A DNA stretch of 64,000 nt from an uncultured Chlorobiaceae bacterium (GCA_903824045.1 CAIJVD010000013.1:1-64000); one strand, 5' to 3'. Positions 46,240 to 57,053 are shown, counted from the first letter of the stretch. Notes: generated by a model not told the origin, from the sequence alone. A program made the numbers and translations.

Positions 46240-49185
46240 ATGCCGGCCAACATTCACCACTCTGTGATCGTCCGCATCCCGATGCTCGCCATCGGGATGC
46301 TCTTTTTGCATTTAATTGCCTGTAAGCCAATGATGAACGAAGTCAAGCACTATCCATACGCCACGGTTCCGGGAGACTCCCTCCACACAAGAATCTACAC
46401 ACTCAAAAACGGCCTGACCGTCTATATGAGCCCGCATCGTGAGGAGCCAAGAATCTACACCTCCATTGCCGTCAGAGCAGGAAGCAAGAACGACCCGGCG
46501 GAGACGACCGGCCTTGCACACTACCTCGAACACATGCTCTTCAAGGGGACCGATGCGATCGGCTCGCTCGACTATGAGAAGGAGCATACCGAGCTCGAAA
46601 AGATCACGGAACTCTACGAAGAGTACCGCTCGACCTCCGACATCGAAAAACGGGCAGCCATCTACAAGGATATCGACAGCATCTCCAATGTTGCCGCCCG
46701 CTTTACCGTCCCGAACGAGTACGACAAGCTGCTCAACTCCATCGGAGCCCACGGCACCAACGCCTACACCTGGGTGGAACAGACCGTTTACGTCAACGAC
46801 ATTCCCTCCAACAAGCTCGACCAGTGGCTCACCATTGAAGCCGAACGGTTCCGCAATCCTGTCATGAGGCTCTTCCATACCGAACTCGAAACGGTCTACG
46901 AAGAGAAAAACATGACGATGGACAGCGACAGCCGCAAAATCTGGGAAAACCTCTTTGCCGGCCTCTTCAAAAAGCACACCTACGGGACACAGACGACCAT
47001 CGGCAAGGCCGAGCACCTGAAAAACCCGTCGATCCGCAACGTCATCGACTACTATCGCACCTACTATGTGCCGAACAACATGGCACTCTGCATCTCCGGC
47101 GATTTCGATCCCGATGCAACCATAAAAGTGATCGACGAGAAGTTTTCAGCCCTCCAGCCGAAGGAGGTTCCCCACTTCACCCCCGCAGTCGAAGCGCCTA
47201 TAGCCAAACCGGCTGTCGTCAAGGTCAAGGGGCCGGAAGCTGAGGAGCTGGTCATCGGATTCCGCTTCAACGGCATCAACAGTTCGGATGCCGACTACCT
47301 GACGCTGATCGACAAGGTACTCTACAACTCCACCGCCGGCCTGATCGATCTCAACCTGAACCAGCAACAGAAAGTACTTGATGCGGGTTCGATGCTGGTG
47401 ATGATGAAAGATTACTCCGCTCATATCCTCAGCGCAAAACCGAGGGAGGGCCAAAGCCTTGATGAGGTACGCACACTCCTGCTCGAGCAGCTTGAACTGC
47501 TCAAGGAGGGGAAATTTCCCGACTGGCTGCTTGAGGCGATAATCAACGACCTTAAAGTTGAGCAGCTGAAACTCTATGAAAGCAACCGCGGAAGGGCCGA
47601 GGCATACGTCGACACCTTCGTCTGGGGGATGGAGTGGCAGAATCACGTCAACCAGTTCAAGCGGCTTGAGAAGATCACGAAAAAAGATCTCGTGGAATTT
47701 GCCCGGAAGCACTACAGCTCGAATTATGTAGCGATCTACAAGGGGAACGGGAAGTCGAAAAGCGAGACCAAGATCCCCAAGCCGCCAATCACCCCGATCA
47801 AGGTGAACAGGGATACCTCATCAGTTTTTGCCGAAAAGCTTCTGGCCCGGAAATCTGAAAAGATAGCGCCTGCCTTTGTCGACTACAACAAGGATATTAC
47901 CTTCCTCGACCTCAATCCTTCGATAAAGCTGCACTATCTGCAGAACCACGAAAACGAGCTCTTCTCGCTCTACTACGTCTTCGATGTCGGCAAAAACAGC
48001 AGCCGCAAAATCGATCTTGCGCTCGACTACATCTCCTATCTCGGCACCTCAAAACTCACCCCGGCGGAGTTCAGCCAGGAACTCTACAAAATCGGTGCAA
48101 GCTTTTCGGCATTCACCTCGGAGAACTACGTCTACCTGAAGCTCTCGGGACTCGGCAAGAACGCCCCGGCTGCAATCCGGATGCTGGAAAATCTTCTGCT
48201 CGATACCCGTCCTGACGAGGAGGCTCTTGCAAAGCTCAAGGCCGGCGTCCTGAAGGAGCGAGCCGACGACAAGCTCTCGAAGAAAAAGATTCTCTTCGAA
48301 GCCATGAGCAACTATGGCAAATACGGCCCCTCCTCCCCGTTCACCAACGTCCTGAGCAACAAGGAGCTGGAAAATGTTACTTCCAGGGAGCTGATCGATG
48401 AACTGCACACACTGCTGCAATACCGCCACAGGGTGCTCTATTTTGGCCCCGCGTCGTCCAGTGAGGTGCTTGGCGAGCTGCGTTCGGTGCGCCACTACCC
48501 GGAATCCTTCAAAACTCCTCCCGAAGTTGATCCCTATCCCGAACTTGAGCAGCCGGAGAATCTGGTCTATGTCGTAAACTATGACATGACCCAGGCGGAG
48601 GTCATGATGCTGACCAGGGATGAAATCTACGACCCCTCCTCGGTGCCGCTCGTCACGCTCTTCAACGAATACTACGGCGGCGGGATGTCCTCTGTGGTCT
48701 TCCAGGAGCTGAGGGAGGCCAAAGCCCTTGCCTATTCGGTCTTCTCGGTCTACAGGGCTCCGAAGCAGAAGGGCCGGCACAACTATATCGTCAGCTACAT
48801 CGGCACACAGGCCGACAAGCTGCCTGAAGCTCTCGAAGGGATCCGCCACCTGATGAACGAGCTGCCGAAATCACCGGAGCTCTTTGCATCGGCACGGGAC
48901 GGCATCATGCAGAAAATCGCCACCGAACGACTCACAAGGGCTGAAATCCTCTTCAATTATGAGGATGCCGTGAGGCTTGGCCACGGCTATGATATCCGCA
49001 AGGACATCTTCCGTGACACCGAAGCCATGAGCCTTGAGGATGTCGAGAAATTCCACAAAAAGCATTTCGGCGACAAGAAGCACGTCATGCTTGTCCTTGG
49101 CAAAAAAGAAAATCTCGACATGAACACCCTGAGGAAATACGGAACCGTCAGGGAGCTTACGCTGAAAGATGTTTTCGGCTATTGA
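46240..49185 (+). CDS. M16 (pitrilysin-like) zinc peptidase lipoprotein
   Basis: A long M16 peptidase of 981 residues with a lipobox ending LIAC (Cys near 28), so it is probably anchored at the envelope. The N-terminal catalytic half has the inverted zinc motif HxxEH in AHYLEHMLF (H94, E97, H98) and a downstream Glu in YEEKNMTMD near 219-227. The C-terminal half is the usual inactive M16 partner domain; [24 protein letters not shown] (in parts, near 807-830) carries the R/Y substrate motif. An ATG at 46282 would still give a short signal peptide. It is followed by an LptF/G gene 18 bp away. The substrate is unknown. Confidence 0.92.
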   Translation: MPANIHHSVIVRIPMLAIGMLFLHLIACKPMMNEVKHYPYATVPGDSLHTRIYTLKNGLTVYMSPHREEPRIYTSIAVRAGSKNDPAETTGLAHYLEHMLFKGTDAIGSLDYEKEHTELEKITELYEEYRSTSDIEKRAAIYKDIDSISNVAARFTVPNEYDKLLNSIGAHGTNAYTWVEQTVYVNDIPSNKLDQWLTIEAERFRNPVMRLFHTELETVYEEKNMTMDSDSRKIWENLFAGLFKKHTYGTQTTIGKAEHLKNPSIRNVIDYYRTYYVPNNMALCISGDFDPDATIKVIDEKFSALQPKEVPHFTPAVEAPIAKPAVVKVKGPEAEELVIGFRFNGINSSDADYLTLIDKVLYNSTAGLIDLNLNQQQKVLDAGSMLVMMKDYSAHILSAKPREGQSLDEVRTLLLEQLELLKEGKFPDWLLEAIINDLKVEQLKLYESNRGRAEAYVDTFVWGMEWQNHVNQFKRLEKITKKDLVEFARKHYSSNYVAIYKGNGKSKSETKIPKPPITPIKVNRDTSSVFAEKLLARKSEKIAPAFVDYNKDITFLDLNPSIKLHYLQNHENELFSLYYVFDVGKNSSRKIDLALDYISYLGTSKLTPAEFSQELYKIGASFSAFTSENYVYLKLSGLGKNAPAAIRMLENLLLDTRPDEEALAKLKAGVLKERADDKLSKKKILFEAMSNYGKYGPSSPFTNVLSNKELENVTSRELIDELHTLLQYRHRVLYFGPASSSEVLGELRSVRHYPESFKTPPEVDPYPELEQPENLVYVVNYDMTQAEVMMLTRDEIYDPSSVPLVTLFNEYYGGGMSSVVFQELREAKALAYSVFSVYRAPKQKGRHNYIVSYIGTQADKLPEALEGIRHLMNELPKSPELFASARDGIMQKIATERLTRAEILFNYEDAVRLGHGYDIRKDIFRDTEAMSLEDVEKFHKKHFGDKKHVMLVLGKKENLDMNTLRKYGTVRELTLKDVFGY
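46274..46300 (+). promoter_or_regulatory. Terminator-like hairpin inside the start region of the M16 peptidase gene
   Basis: GCATCCCGATG (46274-46284), loop CTCGC, CATCGGGATGC (46290-46300): perfect 11-bp stem followed by TCTTTTTGC. It lies 34 bp into the reading frame, within the signal-peptide codons. An ATG at 46282 lies inside it. It could act as an attenuator, hide a start codon, or be an inserted palindromic repeat of the CCCGA/TCGGG family. Confidence 0.5.
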
Positions 49186-49203
49186 GGGATCTTATGGGAT
49201 GCC

Positions 49204-50283
49204 ATGAAAATTCTTGACCGGTACATATTCAGGCAGTTCGCAAAAACCTTCCTGTTCACCACAGCGGTTTTTGTCTGCCTGTTCATGCTCATTAACATGG
49301 TTGACCGGCTCGATGAGTTCATGGATAAAAAGCTCAATTTCGGCCAAATTGCGAGCTACTACCTCTTCACCCTCCCCTCCACCCTGCTTGCAACCTCGCC
49401 CTTAAGCGCCCTGCTCTCTTCGATTGTCGTTGCCGGAAGGCTCTCCTCTTCAAGCGAACTGCCGGCCATTCGCTCGGCCGGCGTCAGCATGCGCCAACTC
49501 CTCTACCCATTTCTCTTCGGAGGTGCCCTTATCTGCGCCTTTAACATAGTCAACTCCTCCCTGCTTGCGCCTGCCGCCTTCAACAGCAAGAACTCCTTCG
49601 AGAAGAAGTATTTCAGCAAACGGCCGATCCTGCAGCATGAAATACGCAACATCCATATTCTCGAACCCGGCAACCGGATCATCTCCATAAGCAGCTCCGA
49701 GCTCGATGGATCAAGCCTGTCGGGTGTTTCCATTGAGGAGTTCAATGACTCCCGCCTCCGCTCGAGAACCGATGCCTCATCTATGCACTATGACGCCACC
49801 GCGGGCGTGTGGATCATGCAGGATGCCTCGACTCGCCTCTTTGAGGGTGGCACTGAACAGTTCAGCTTCATGCCGCTGAAATCGATCAGGCTTGCCCTGA
49901 CCCCTCACTCTCTGAAGGAGCTCGACCTGCAGCCGGACGAAATGAACCTCCTCCGCCACTACCGCTACCTCTCCGAAAAACGGGCAGCCGGATTTGCCGG
50001 ACTTGACAATACCGTGGTCAAACTGCATACAAAACTATCCATGCCCCTGGCCACCCTCGTGGTCATCCTGATCGGGGTCCCGCTCTCGGCAAAGAAGAAA
50101 AGGGGGGGGCTTGCAGGAGAGATCAGCATCTCGCTCTTCGCAAGCTTTATCTTTCTTGGCCTCCAGAAAACCATGTCGATGGCCGGATCACAGGGCGCTC
50201 TCGACCCTGTTCTGGCGGCGTGGCTTCCCGATCTTCTTTTTCTCGGAGTCGGCTGGGTGATCTACAAAACCTCAATCGACTGA
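49204..50283 (+). CDS. LptF/LptG family LPS export permease
   Basis: A YjgP/YjgQ-type permease of 359 residues: two pairs and a trio of membrane helices around a periplasmic beta-jellyroll-like domain (about 125-260). MKILDRYIFRQFAKTFLFT is the family start and PLSALLSSIVVAGRLSSSSEL the first signature. It forms the LptB2FG transporter that lifts LPS from the inner membrane. The LptE-like gene at 21.7 kb belongs to the same system. LptF and LptG cannot be told apart with confidence. Confidence 0.9.
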   Translation: MKILDRYIFRQFAKTFLFTTAVFVCLFMLINMVDRLDEFMDKKLNFGQIASYYLFTLPSTLLATSPLSALLSSIVVAGRLSSSSELPAIRSAGVSMRQLLYPFLFGGALICAFNIVNSSLLAPAAFNSKNSFEKKYFSKRPILQHEIRNIHILEPGNRIISISSSELDGSSLSGVSIEEFNDSRLRSRTDASSMHYDATAGVWIMQDASTRLFEGGTEQFSFMPLKSIRLALTPHSLKELDLQPDEMNLLRHYRYLSEKRAAGFAGLDNTVVKLHTKLSMPLATLVVILIGVPLSAKKKRGGLAGEISISLFASFIFLGLQKTMSMAGSQGALDPVLAAWLPDLLFLGVGWVIYKTSID

Positions 50284-50288
50284 AGCTC

Positions 50289-51098
50289 ATGGAAGCCCCG
50301 ACCATCCGGACTATCGTCCTCATGACCGATTTCGGCCTCACAGACAGCTATGTCGGCCAGATGAAGGGGGTCATCCTCAGCATCGCACCTGAGGCCCGCA
50401 TCATCGACCTCACGCATGCCGTAACGCCCCAGAACATTACCGAGGGAGCGTTCCTGCTTGGCAAGTCGACTGCCTATTTCCCAGAAGGCTCCATTTTTGT
50501 CGCAGTGGTCGATCCGGGAGTCGGCTCATCACGCAAGGCGATCGCCCTCAAAACCGGGACTCACACCTTTCTGGGTCCTGACAACGGCCTCTTCACCGCT
50601 CTCCTGCAGAGCAGGGCTATCTCAACATGCGTCACCATCACCGAAAGCCGCTACGCTCTTCCGCAAAAAAGCTCGACCTTTCATGGTCGCGATATTTTTG
50701 CGCCAGCCGCCGCACACCTTGCCTCCGGCGTGCCGCTCTCTTCGCTCGGCGAAGAGATGGACCCTGCCTCATGCCGCGTGATCCCCATGCCGGAATGCAC
50801 TACCCTGGATAACGGAAAGTCATGGGAGGGGAGCATCATCTATAGCGATCACTTCGGCAATCTGGTCACCTCAATCGACTCATCGCTACTTGAAAGCCCA
50901 CACAATTGGGTGGTAAGAGCGGGAACCGGCTCTCCCCTTCCAATCTGCACCACCTACGCAGAGGCCGGCGACCTGCAACCCCTCGCCTACAGAGGCAGCA
51001 GCGGAATGATCGAGATCGGAGTAAGAAACGGCAATGCAAAAGAGATCCTTGGGCTCAGGAGCGGAGAGCCCGTCAGAGCTTACCATTTCTGCCGGTAG
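50289..51098 (+). CDS. SAM hydrolase (adenosine-forming), DUF62 family
   Basis: This family hydrolyses S-adenosylmethionine to adenosine and methionine. From the ATG at 50289 it has 269 residues. MTDFGLTDSYVGQMKG (12-27), VVDPGVGSSR and FHGRDIFAPAAAHL are diagnostic, and the conserved Asp-Arg-His set falls at D75, R82 and H132, with the family spacing. It starts 5 bp after the lptF/G stop and is likely coupled to it. Its purpose in a phototroph is unclear; SAM pool control is an inference. The RAYT element begins directly after its stop. Confidence 0.9.
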   Translation: MEAPTIRTIVLMTDFGLTDSYVGQMKGVILSIAPEARIIDLTHAVTPQNITEGAFLLGKSTAYFPEGSIFVAVVDPGVGSSRKAIALKTGTHTFLGPDNGLFTALLQSRAISTCVTITESRYALPQKSSTFHGRDIFAPAAAHLASGVPLSSLGEEMDPASCRVIPMPECTTLDNGKSWEGSIIYSDHFGNLVTSIDSSLLESPHNWVVRAGTGSPLPICTTYAEAGDLQPLAYRGSSGMIEIGVRNGNAKEILGLRSGEPVRAYHFCR

Positions 51099-51099
51099 T

Positions 51100-51269
51100 G
51101 AAAAGTTAGGGGACGTTCACAACAATTTCAACTTATTCACAACTCCGTCTCACAATCAGATTCACAGCTGCGGCAGATATCCCAGAAAAGTTAGGGGACG
51201 TTCACAACAATTTCAACTTATTCACAACTCCGTCTCACAATCAGATTCACAGCTGCGGCAGATATCCCA
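51100..51269. repeat. 85-bp exact tandem duplication at the RAYT gene end
   Basis: 51100-51184 and 51185-51269 are two identical 85-bp copies in direct tandem. The unit includes the left element end and the last 17 codons plus stop of the RAYT gene. Only the second copy is joined to the gene; the first is a detached coding fragment. Confidence 0.9.
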
Positions 51270-52291
51270 AGCAAGCGCGCCGCTCCCGCATAGCTCATCC
51301 CAAGCTCCCGAACATACTCCACTGCAAGCTTTTTCCGCAATGCCGAACACTCCCGCATTCGACACCCGCCCTGCATAGCCAGCACCATTATACCCGCCTT
51401 TTCACATGCGATCTTTAACCGCTCTTCGGCTTCTTCATCCCTGGAAACAGCCGGTAGTCGCTCTTTTACCGAATCTTCAACCGCATCAAGAATCTCGCGA
51501 ACAAAATCTCCGCTACCCAATATACGCTCATCACTAAACTGTTTCTCCCCCCGATTCCTCAGCGACTTTACCTCGGACCATCCGCCTATCGAACGGATCA
51601 ATCCTCCCCCCGTCAGCTCCTCTTGACGCCCAAGACCGAACTCGGATGCAACAAACTCACTGTAGGCCTTCCGGGCGGAGGACTCTCGTTCTCCGAAATA
51701 TCCAAGCACATGCACTCTATCCTGCCAATCATGCTGGATCTTGTTCATCACAACTGCATGCCCGCTCCACCGATAACTCTCAAGCTCCTCAACTGATCCG
51801 ACAAGGCCTGCTCGCAATGGATTGAGATGAATATAGCTGACCAGCCTGTGGAAGTAGGGTTCCTCTTCGCAGACAATCGATTTATACCTGTTCTGGAAAA
51901 GATGTCCGTGCCGCTGGTGCCTGCGATTGTACCATGAGGCATACCCTGTTAACAGCTTACGCATGAAGGTTGACAGACCAAGAGCTCCGCTTTCCAGCAA
52001 AATATGAGCATGATTGGTCATCAGAGCCCAAGCGAATATTTTTGTCCCGGTTGCCGCTGAAACTTTCCCCATCCGGGAAACAAAAAAAGTGCGATCTGCA
52101 TCATCGGAAACAATGCGATTCCCTTCAATACCCCGCACCATAACATGATGCAGTGTGCCTGGTGCATCCAGTCGCGCGCCTCTCGGCATGGCAGTTTATA
52201 GTCAGAGGTTATATTAACCGTATAGTATCGGAATATTACGGATATAATACAAACACAAAGAAGTTAGTTTAGTTTGTTGTGAACGTCCCCT
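51108..52291. mobile_element. RAYT-bearing element with 18-bp inverted ends
   Basis: AGGGGACGTTCACAACAA at 51108-51125 (again at 51193-51210) is exactly inverted at 52274-52291. The interval holds one gene, the RAYT-like transposase. The element lies between the SAM hydrolase and the rpoD terminator and interrupts neither. A solo copy of the left end is at 121-143. No flanking target duplication could be identified. This is unlike typical IS200/IS605 ends, which are usually non-inverted hairpins. Confidence 0.7.
51218..52189 (-). CDS. REP-associated tyrosine transposase (RAYT), Y1_Tnp family
   Basis: RAYTs are single-copy relatives of IS200 transposases that process REP hairpins by HUH single-strand cleavage. 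The 323-residue protein has the catalytic HUH pair H60-A-H62 in MTNHAHILLE and the nucleophile candidate Y119 in SYIHLNPLRAGL. The family segment RHGHLFQNRYKS (about 93-104) is present. A C-terminal extension (about 255-323) includes a DnaA-like helix-turn-helix ending ARLLGISAAAVNLIVRR. The catalytic motifs look intact. The gene is flanked by inverted 18-bp ends and its stop lies inside the 85-bp duplication. Confidence 0.9.
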   Translation of the reverse strand: MPRGARLDAPGTLHHVMVRGIEGNRIVSDDADRTFFVSRMGKVSAATGTKIFAWALMTNHAHILLESGALGLSTFMRKLLTGYASWYNRRHQRHGHLFQNRYKSIVCEEEPYFHRLVSYIHLNPLRAGLVGSVEELESYRWSGHAVVMNKIQHDWQDRVHVLGYFGERESSARKAYSEFVASEFGLGRQEELTGGGLIRSIGGWSEVKSLRNRGEKQFSDERILGSGDFVREILDAVEDSVKERLPAVSRDEEAEERLKIACEKAGIMVLAMQGGCRMRECSALRKKLAVEYVRELGMSYAGAARLLGISAAAVNLIVRRSCE

Positions 52292-52306
52292 ATCCGTTGG
52301 GCGTAC

Positions 52307-52340
52307 AAAAAAAAAGGCACCGGATTGTTTCCGATGCCTT
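52307..52340 (-). terminator. Rho-independent terminator of rpoD
   Basis: AAGGCACCGGA and TCCGATGCCTT (52314-52340) pair with one C-A mismatch. On the minus strand it is followed by nine T residues. It lies 32 bp past the rpoD stop. Confidence 0.9.
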
Positions 52341-52371
52341 GAAAAGTGACGTAAACTGCCTTGTTGGCATC

Positions 52372-53271
52372 TCAGCTGCCGATGTACTCTTTGAGCACCT
52401 TGCTGTATGCGGACTGGCGAAGCCTGCGTATCGCTTTCTCCTTGATCTGGCGTACGCGCTCACGGGTCAGTTTGAACTTCTCTCCGATCTCCTCGAGCGT
52501 CAGAGGGTTATCCATGCCGATACCGAAGTAGGAGCGAATCACGTCAGCCTCTCGTGGTGCAAGCACCGAGAGGGAGCGTTCGACCTCAAGCGTCAGCGAG
52601 TCGCGGTTGAGACCGTAGTCAGGCAGATGGCCGTCGTTCTGAAGAACGTCGAGCAGACGGTTGTCGTCACCCTGGGCAAACGGGGCGTCCACGGAGACGT
52701 GACGGCCGGCGATTTTGAGGGTGTCGGCAACATCCTGGGAGTCCATGTCGAGAAGGGTTGCGAGCTCGCGTGTGTTGGGATCGCGTTCGAACTCCTGCTC
52801 GAGCTGGCTGTATGCCTTGCTGATCTTGTTGAGGGTGCCTACCCGGTTGAGCGGGAGACGTACAATCCTTGACTGTTCGGCCAGGGCCTGAAGGATCGAC
52901 TGACGAATCCACCAGACCGCGTAGGAGATGAACTTGAAGCCGCGGGTCTCATCAAAACGCTTTGCCGCCTTGATAAGACCAAGATTTCCTTCATTGATGA
53001 GGTCACCAAGCGTGAGCCCCTGATTCTGGTACTGCTTTGCCACCGAAACGACAAAGCGGAGGTTTCCCTTGATCAGTTTATCGAGAGCGCGCTTTGCACG
53101 CTTGTATTCGGTCGTGTCGACCGGCATATCGAAGCCTTCCTTGATTGCCTTGGTAAGCCGCACCTCATCTTCTGCCGTAAGCAGATCATATTTTCCAATC
53201 TCCTGCAGGTAACGATCAAGAGAGAGACTCTCACGATTTGTTATCTGTTTGCTAATTTTCAGCTGCCTCAT
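52372..53271 (-). CDS. rpoD: Primary sigma factor RpoD/SigA type
   Basis: A group 1-like sigma-70 of 299 residues lacking region 1.1, typical of Chlorobi and Bacteroidetes. From the ATG at 53271 it starts [15 protein letters not shown]. Region 2 has [27 protein letters not shown] and the -10 binding [13 protein letters not shown]. Region 4 ends with [30 protein letters not shown] lies 9 bp before the start, so 28 upstream in-frame codons are discounted. A strong terminator follows. Confidence 0.95.
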   Translation of the reverse strand: MRQLKISKQITNRESLSLDRYLQEIGKYDLLTAEDEVRLTKAIKEGFDMPVDTTEYKRAKRALDKLIKGNLRFVVSVAKQYQNQGLTLGDLINEGNLGLIKAAKRFDETRGFKFISYAVWWIRQSILQALAEQSRIVRLPLNRVGTLNKISKAYSQLEQEFERDPNTRELATLLDMDSQDVADTLKIAGRHVSVDAPFAQGDDNRLLDVLQNDGHLPDYGLNRDSLTLEVERSLSVLAPREADVIRSYFGIGMDNPLTLEEIGEKFKLTRERVRQIKEKAIRRLRQSAYSKVLKEYIGS

Positions 53272-53429
53272 AATAGTATCCCTTTCCTTGCGAACTTCAG
53301 CGATTAAACGTACATTCCGGTTCGGCAATAAACCGGGAAAGCCGTAAAATACCATTTACGGCTGACAAATCTAAAAAATCCCTTCTTTTTTCTCACTATC
53401 CCCCGCGACCGGCAAAGCACCGGCCACCA

Positions 53430-56141
53430 TCACTCACCAAGAACGGCGAGGTTGCTCTGAAGCTTCTCCAGATTTACTTCGGCGTCCCGGAGCTTTTCAT
53501 GCTCTTTGGCAATAACCTCTTCGGGTGCATTGTCTGCAAAGCCGGGATTTGAAAGTTTTTTCCGGATCGACACAACATATGCAGAGATATTGCTGATCTC
53601 TTTCTGAAGTCGCGACCGCTCCTTGTCGAACGATATTAAACCCTCAAGCAGTACAAAGAGTTCATTGCCGTCGACCACCGAGCCGGCGGCATGCTTCGGC
53701 CGCTCCATACTCTGGATGAGTTCCGGGCGGCACTGACCGAGCGCGGCGACAAGCGGGAGATTCTCCTGCAAGAGAGCTTGCGCTGCGTCACTGCCTGGAC
53801 GAAGAAGCAGTGCGGCTTCAATGTTGTGGGGTACGCCGAAGAGAGACCGGAGGCTCCTGACCTCGGTGACAACCTTCTGTATCAGCAGAAATCCGCTCTC
53901 CGCCATGCCGCAAAGATCGGGATCTGAGGAGGGCATCTGGTCAAGCGCAATGCTCTCGGAGGAGGTACGGGGAAGGATATGGTGCCAGATCTCGTCGGTA
54001 ATGAAGGGCATGACCGGATGGAGCGCCTTGAGGGTGCCCTCGAGAACATGAACGGCGAGGCAGACGGTGCGCCGCGCATCCTCTGCTGAAAGAGAACCGG
54101 AGAGACGAACCTTGAGGGTTTCGAGGTACCAGTCGCAGTAGTCACCCCAGAAAAACTCATAGACATTCTTGACGATATCGTTGACCCTGAACTGGGCGAA
54201 TGCGCCGTGGTAGCGTTCGAGCATGGCGTTAAATGAGCCAAGCAGCCACTCTCCGGCAAGATCAGAGGTCACACTGCGGGGGTCGAACTGGCGGTAAGCC
54301 GTGGCAAAATCATCCTGATCGGTGAAATATTTCTCGCGCTGCATGAAGACAAGACGGGAGGCGTTCCAGATCTTGGTCGCAAAGTTGCGGCCGAGCTCGC
54401 ACTTCTCTTCGCCAAAAAGCACATCCTGGCCGAGGGGCGCGATGTAGATAATGGTGAAGCGCAGGGCATCGGTACCGTAGGTATCGATCACCTTGAGTGG
54501 ATCGGGAGAGTTGCCGAGCGACTTGGAGAGCTTGCGCCCCTTCATGTCGCGGATGATGCTCGTCAGGTAGACGTCACGGAACGGCACGTCCCCCTTGAAA
54601 TAGAGGCCCGCCATGATCATGCGGGCAACCCAGAAGAAAATGATGTCCGGGCCGGTAACCAGCGTATCGGTCGGATAGAAGGTGCGCAGGTCGTCGTTGT
54701 CGCTCTGCATGTCGGTCCAGCCGAGCGTGGTGAGCGGCCAGAGCCATGAGGAGAACCAGGTGTCGAGCACATCGTCGTCCTGGACAAGCTTGTCGGTGCC
54801 GGCAAGATGGCAGGCCTCTTCAAAGGTGGAGGCAACCCATACCCTGCCTTCGGGATCATACCATGCGGGAATCCGGTGACCCCACCAGAGCTGGCGGGAG
54901 ATGCACCAGTCGCGGATGTTCTCCATCCAGTGACGGTAGGTATTGATCCAGTGCGGCGGATGGAAGCGGATCTCTCCGTCATTGACCACCTTGAGCGCCC
55001 TCTCGGCCAGCGGCTCCATCCGGACAAACCACTGCTCGGAAAGGTAGGGCTCGACGACAACATCGGCCCTTTCGGAATAGCCTACATTATGTTCATACTC
55101 CTCGACGCGAACCAGGTTACCGCTCTCCTCGAGGTCCTTGAGAATCTTTTCGCGGGCATCGAACCGGTCCATCCCCCCGTAGCCGAAGGTATCGGTCATT
55201 TTGCCGTCTTTTCCTACCACCGAAATGACCGGAAGGTTGTGGCGCTTGGCGACCTCATAGTCGTTCGGATCATGAGCAGGCGTAATCTTCAGTGCGCCCG
55301 TGCCAAACTCCGTGTCAACATAGTCGTCGGCAATGACCGGAATGTGGCGTCCCGCAACCGGCACAATGGCCAGCTGGCCGACGAGGTCACTGTAGCGGGG
55401 ATCATTGGGGTTGACAGCAATGGCAACGTCAGCAAGAATGGTTTCAGGGCGGACGGTGGCGATAGTGATGAAACGGCCGGGATGGTTGACCAGCTGGTAC
55501 TGCACATAGACCAGCTTGTCGCGGCGGCTCTTCATGATCACCTCCTCATCAGAGAGGGCGGTCTGCGATACCGGGCACCAGTTGATGATCCGTGTCCCGC
55601 GATAGATCAGACCGTCGCGGTAAAGAGTGATGAAGGCGTTGATAACCGCCGTTGAGGCGCTCTCATCCATCGTAAAGAGGTTGCGCCGCCAGTCGCACGA
55701 AATCCCCAGGCGCCGAAGCTGCTTGAGAATAAGGCCACCGTACTCATCCCTCCACTGCCAGACATGGCCGAGAAACTCCTTGCGACCCAGATCGTGACGG
55801 GTCACGCCCTCTTTTTTGAGCTTGCGTTCGACCACCGTCTGGGTGGCAATGCCCGCATGATCGGTACCCGGAAGCCAGAGCGCCTCCTTGCCGGTCATCC
55901 TGCTGTAGCGGATGAAAATATCCTGAAGCGTATGGTTGAGAACATGACCGAGAGTCAGGCTGCCGGTGACGTTCGGCGGTGGCATGAGCACGGTATAGGG
56001 CGCCTTGCCACTCTCCTTAACCCTGGAGCTCTCCGCATGGAAGACGCCAAGCGCCTCCCAGTGCGAACTCCGCCAGCGCTCTTCGACGTCGTGATGATTA
56101 TAGCGATTTTCCAGATTGAATGGCTGAGCGTGATCGGTCAT
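53430..56141 (-). CDS. valS: Valyl-tRNA synthetase
   Basis: ValS charges tRNA-Val. The 903-residue enzyme has [15 protein letters not shown] (54-68): the HIGH motif reads TLGH, so its first His is Thr63 rather than His. KLSKS is present as RKLSKSLGN (about 530-538). The [13 protein letters not shown] segment and the C-terminal coiled coil (last 70 residues, rich in Glu/Lys/Leu) fit ValRS. It lies 41 bp after the clpP stop on the same strand. Confidence 0.97.
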   Translation of the reverse strand: MTDHAQPFNLENRYNHHDVEERWRSSHWEALGVFHAESSRVKESGKAPYTVLMPPPNVTGSLTLGHVLNHTLQDIFIRYSRMTGKEALWLPGTDHAGIATQTVVERKLKKEGVTRHDLGRKEFLGHVWQWRDEYGGLILKQLRRLGISCDWRRNLFTMDESASTAVINAFITLYRDGLIYRGTRIINWCPVSQTALSDEEVIMKSRRDKLVYVQYQLVNHPGRFITIATVRPETILADVAIAVNPNDPRYSDLVGQLAIVPVAGRHIPVIADDYVDTEFGTGALKITPAHDPNDYEVAKRHNLPVISVVGKDGKMTDTFGYGGMDRFDAREKILKDLEESGNLVRVEEYEHNVGYSERADVVVEPYLSEQWFVRMEPLAERALKVVNDGEIRFHPPHWINTYRHWMENIRDWCISRQLWWGHRIPAWYDPEGRVWVASTFEEACHLAGTDKLVQDDDVLDTWFSSWLWPLTTLGWTDMQSDNDDLRTFYPTDTLVTGPDIIFFWVARMIMAGLYFKGDVPFRDVYLTSIIRDMKGRKLSKSLGNSPDPLKVIDTYGTDALRFTIIYIAPLGQDVLFGEEKCELGRNFATKIWNASRLVFMQREKYFTDQDDFATAYRQFDPRSVTSDLAGEWLLGSFNAMLERYHGAFAQFRVNDIVKNVYEFFWGDYCDWYLETLKVRLSGSLSAEDARRTVCLAVHVLEGTLKALHPVMPFITDEIWHHILPRTSSESIALDQMPSSDPDLCGMAESGFLLIQKVVTEVRSLRSLFGVPHNIEAALLLRPGSDAAQALLQENLPLVAALGQCRPELIQSMERPKHAAGSVVDGNELFVLLEGLISFDKERSRLQKEISNISAYVVSIRKKLSNPGFADNAPEEVIAKEHEKLRDAEVNLEKLQSNLAVLGE

Positions 56142-56182
56142 GATAAAAAAATCGGTTACTGCTGATAAAAAACGTTTGCCGG

Positions 56183-56860
56183 TTACTCGGTCTTTTCGGG
56201 GATGGGCCGCTTTTCGAAAATCGAGTCGATGATGCCGTAGTCGAGCGCCTCCTGGGCGTTCATCCAGCGGTCGCGCTCGGAATCCTCACGGACCTGCTGT
56301 ACACTCTTGCCGGTGTGGCTGGCCAGAAGTTCATCAAGAAGTATGCGGATTTTCTCTATTTCACGAGCCTGAATGATGATGTCGGTCTCCTGGCCATGCG
56401 CTCCGCCGGAAGGCTGGTGGATCATGATTCTCGAATGGGGAAGTGACGCCCTCTTGCCCTTCGCTCCGCTTGCAAGCAGGAATGCGCCCATGCTGGCCGC
56501 CATGCCGACGCAGACGGTTGAGACATCAGGACGGATGTACTGCATGGTATCGTAGATGCCGAGACCGGCCGAAACGCTGCCTCCGGGAGAGTTGACATAG
56601 ATATAGATATCGCGCTCCGGGTCCTCCGACTCAAGAAAAATAAGCTGGGCCATGATCAGCCCGGCCACATGCTCGTCAATTCCGCTTCCGAGAAAGATGA
56701 TCCGCTCGCGAAGCAGCCTTGAGAAGATGTCGAATGCGCGCTCACCCCTGCCGGAGGTCTCGATAACCATCGGCACAAGCGTACTCGTGATTCCCTGTTC
56801 TATGGCGCCGGAATAGAGTTTCGCGGCATGATGCTGAAATCCGAAATTGATATTGGCCAT
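56183..56860 (-). CDS. clpP: ATP-dependent Clp protease proteolytic subunit
   Basis: ClpP is the serine peptidase chamber of ClpXP/ClpAP. The 225-residue protein keeps the nucleophile S123 in GMAASMGAF and H148 in [10 protein letters not shown], with [14 protein letters not shown] as the substrate strand. A short N-terminal propeptide-like stretch precedes the core. No clpX is adjacent. It shares its upstream 190 bp with divergent thyX. Confidence 0.97.
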   Translation of the reverse strand: MANINFGFQHHAAKLYSGAIEQGITSTLVPMVIETSGRGERAFDIFSRLLRERIIFLGSGIDEHVAGLIMAQLIFLESEDPERDIYIYVNSPGGSVSAGLGIYDTMQYIRPDVSTVCVGMAASMGAFLLASGAKGKRASLPHSRIMIHQPSGGAHGQETDIIIQAREIEKIRILLDELLASHTGKSVQQVREDSERDRWMNAQEALDYGIIDSIFEKRPIPEKTE

Positions 56861-57053
56861 AAGATTCTGACGTTTGAGTTAGGCAGGCCTTTTGGGCTCC
56901 ACAAGCTTTTAAAATACGGAGTGATAACAACAATTCAACAATTACGGTTCCAATTAGCAAAAAAAGGCGAGCATCGCCAAAACCGCAGGAGGGGAAAAAA
57001 CTGCCCGATTTGCCTATATTCTTTTACCAAAAAAACCATAAACTCCCACGCAC

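Noticed and set aside
51099-52300. Prophage or genomic island around the transposase
   Set aside because: Only a single transposase gene is present, and the flanking genes are intact housekeeping genes.
53400-53429. Terminator downstream of valS
   Set aside because: A 6-bp GGCCGG/CCGGTC pairing exists but no T-run follows on the minus strand.
56959-56980. Mini-hairpin GGCGA-GCA-TCGCC with an A-run upstream of clpP
   Set aside because: The stem is only 5 bp. It could be a weak minus-strand terminator ahead of clpP, but the evidence is too thin to annotate.
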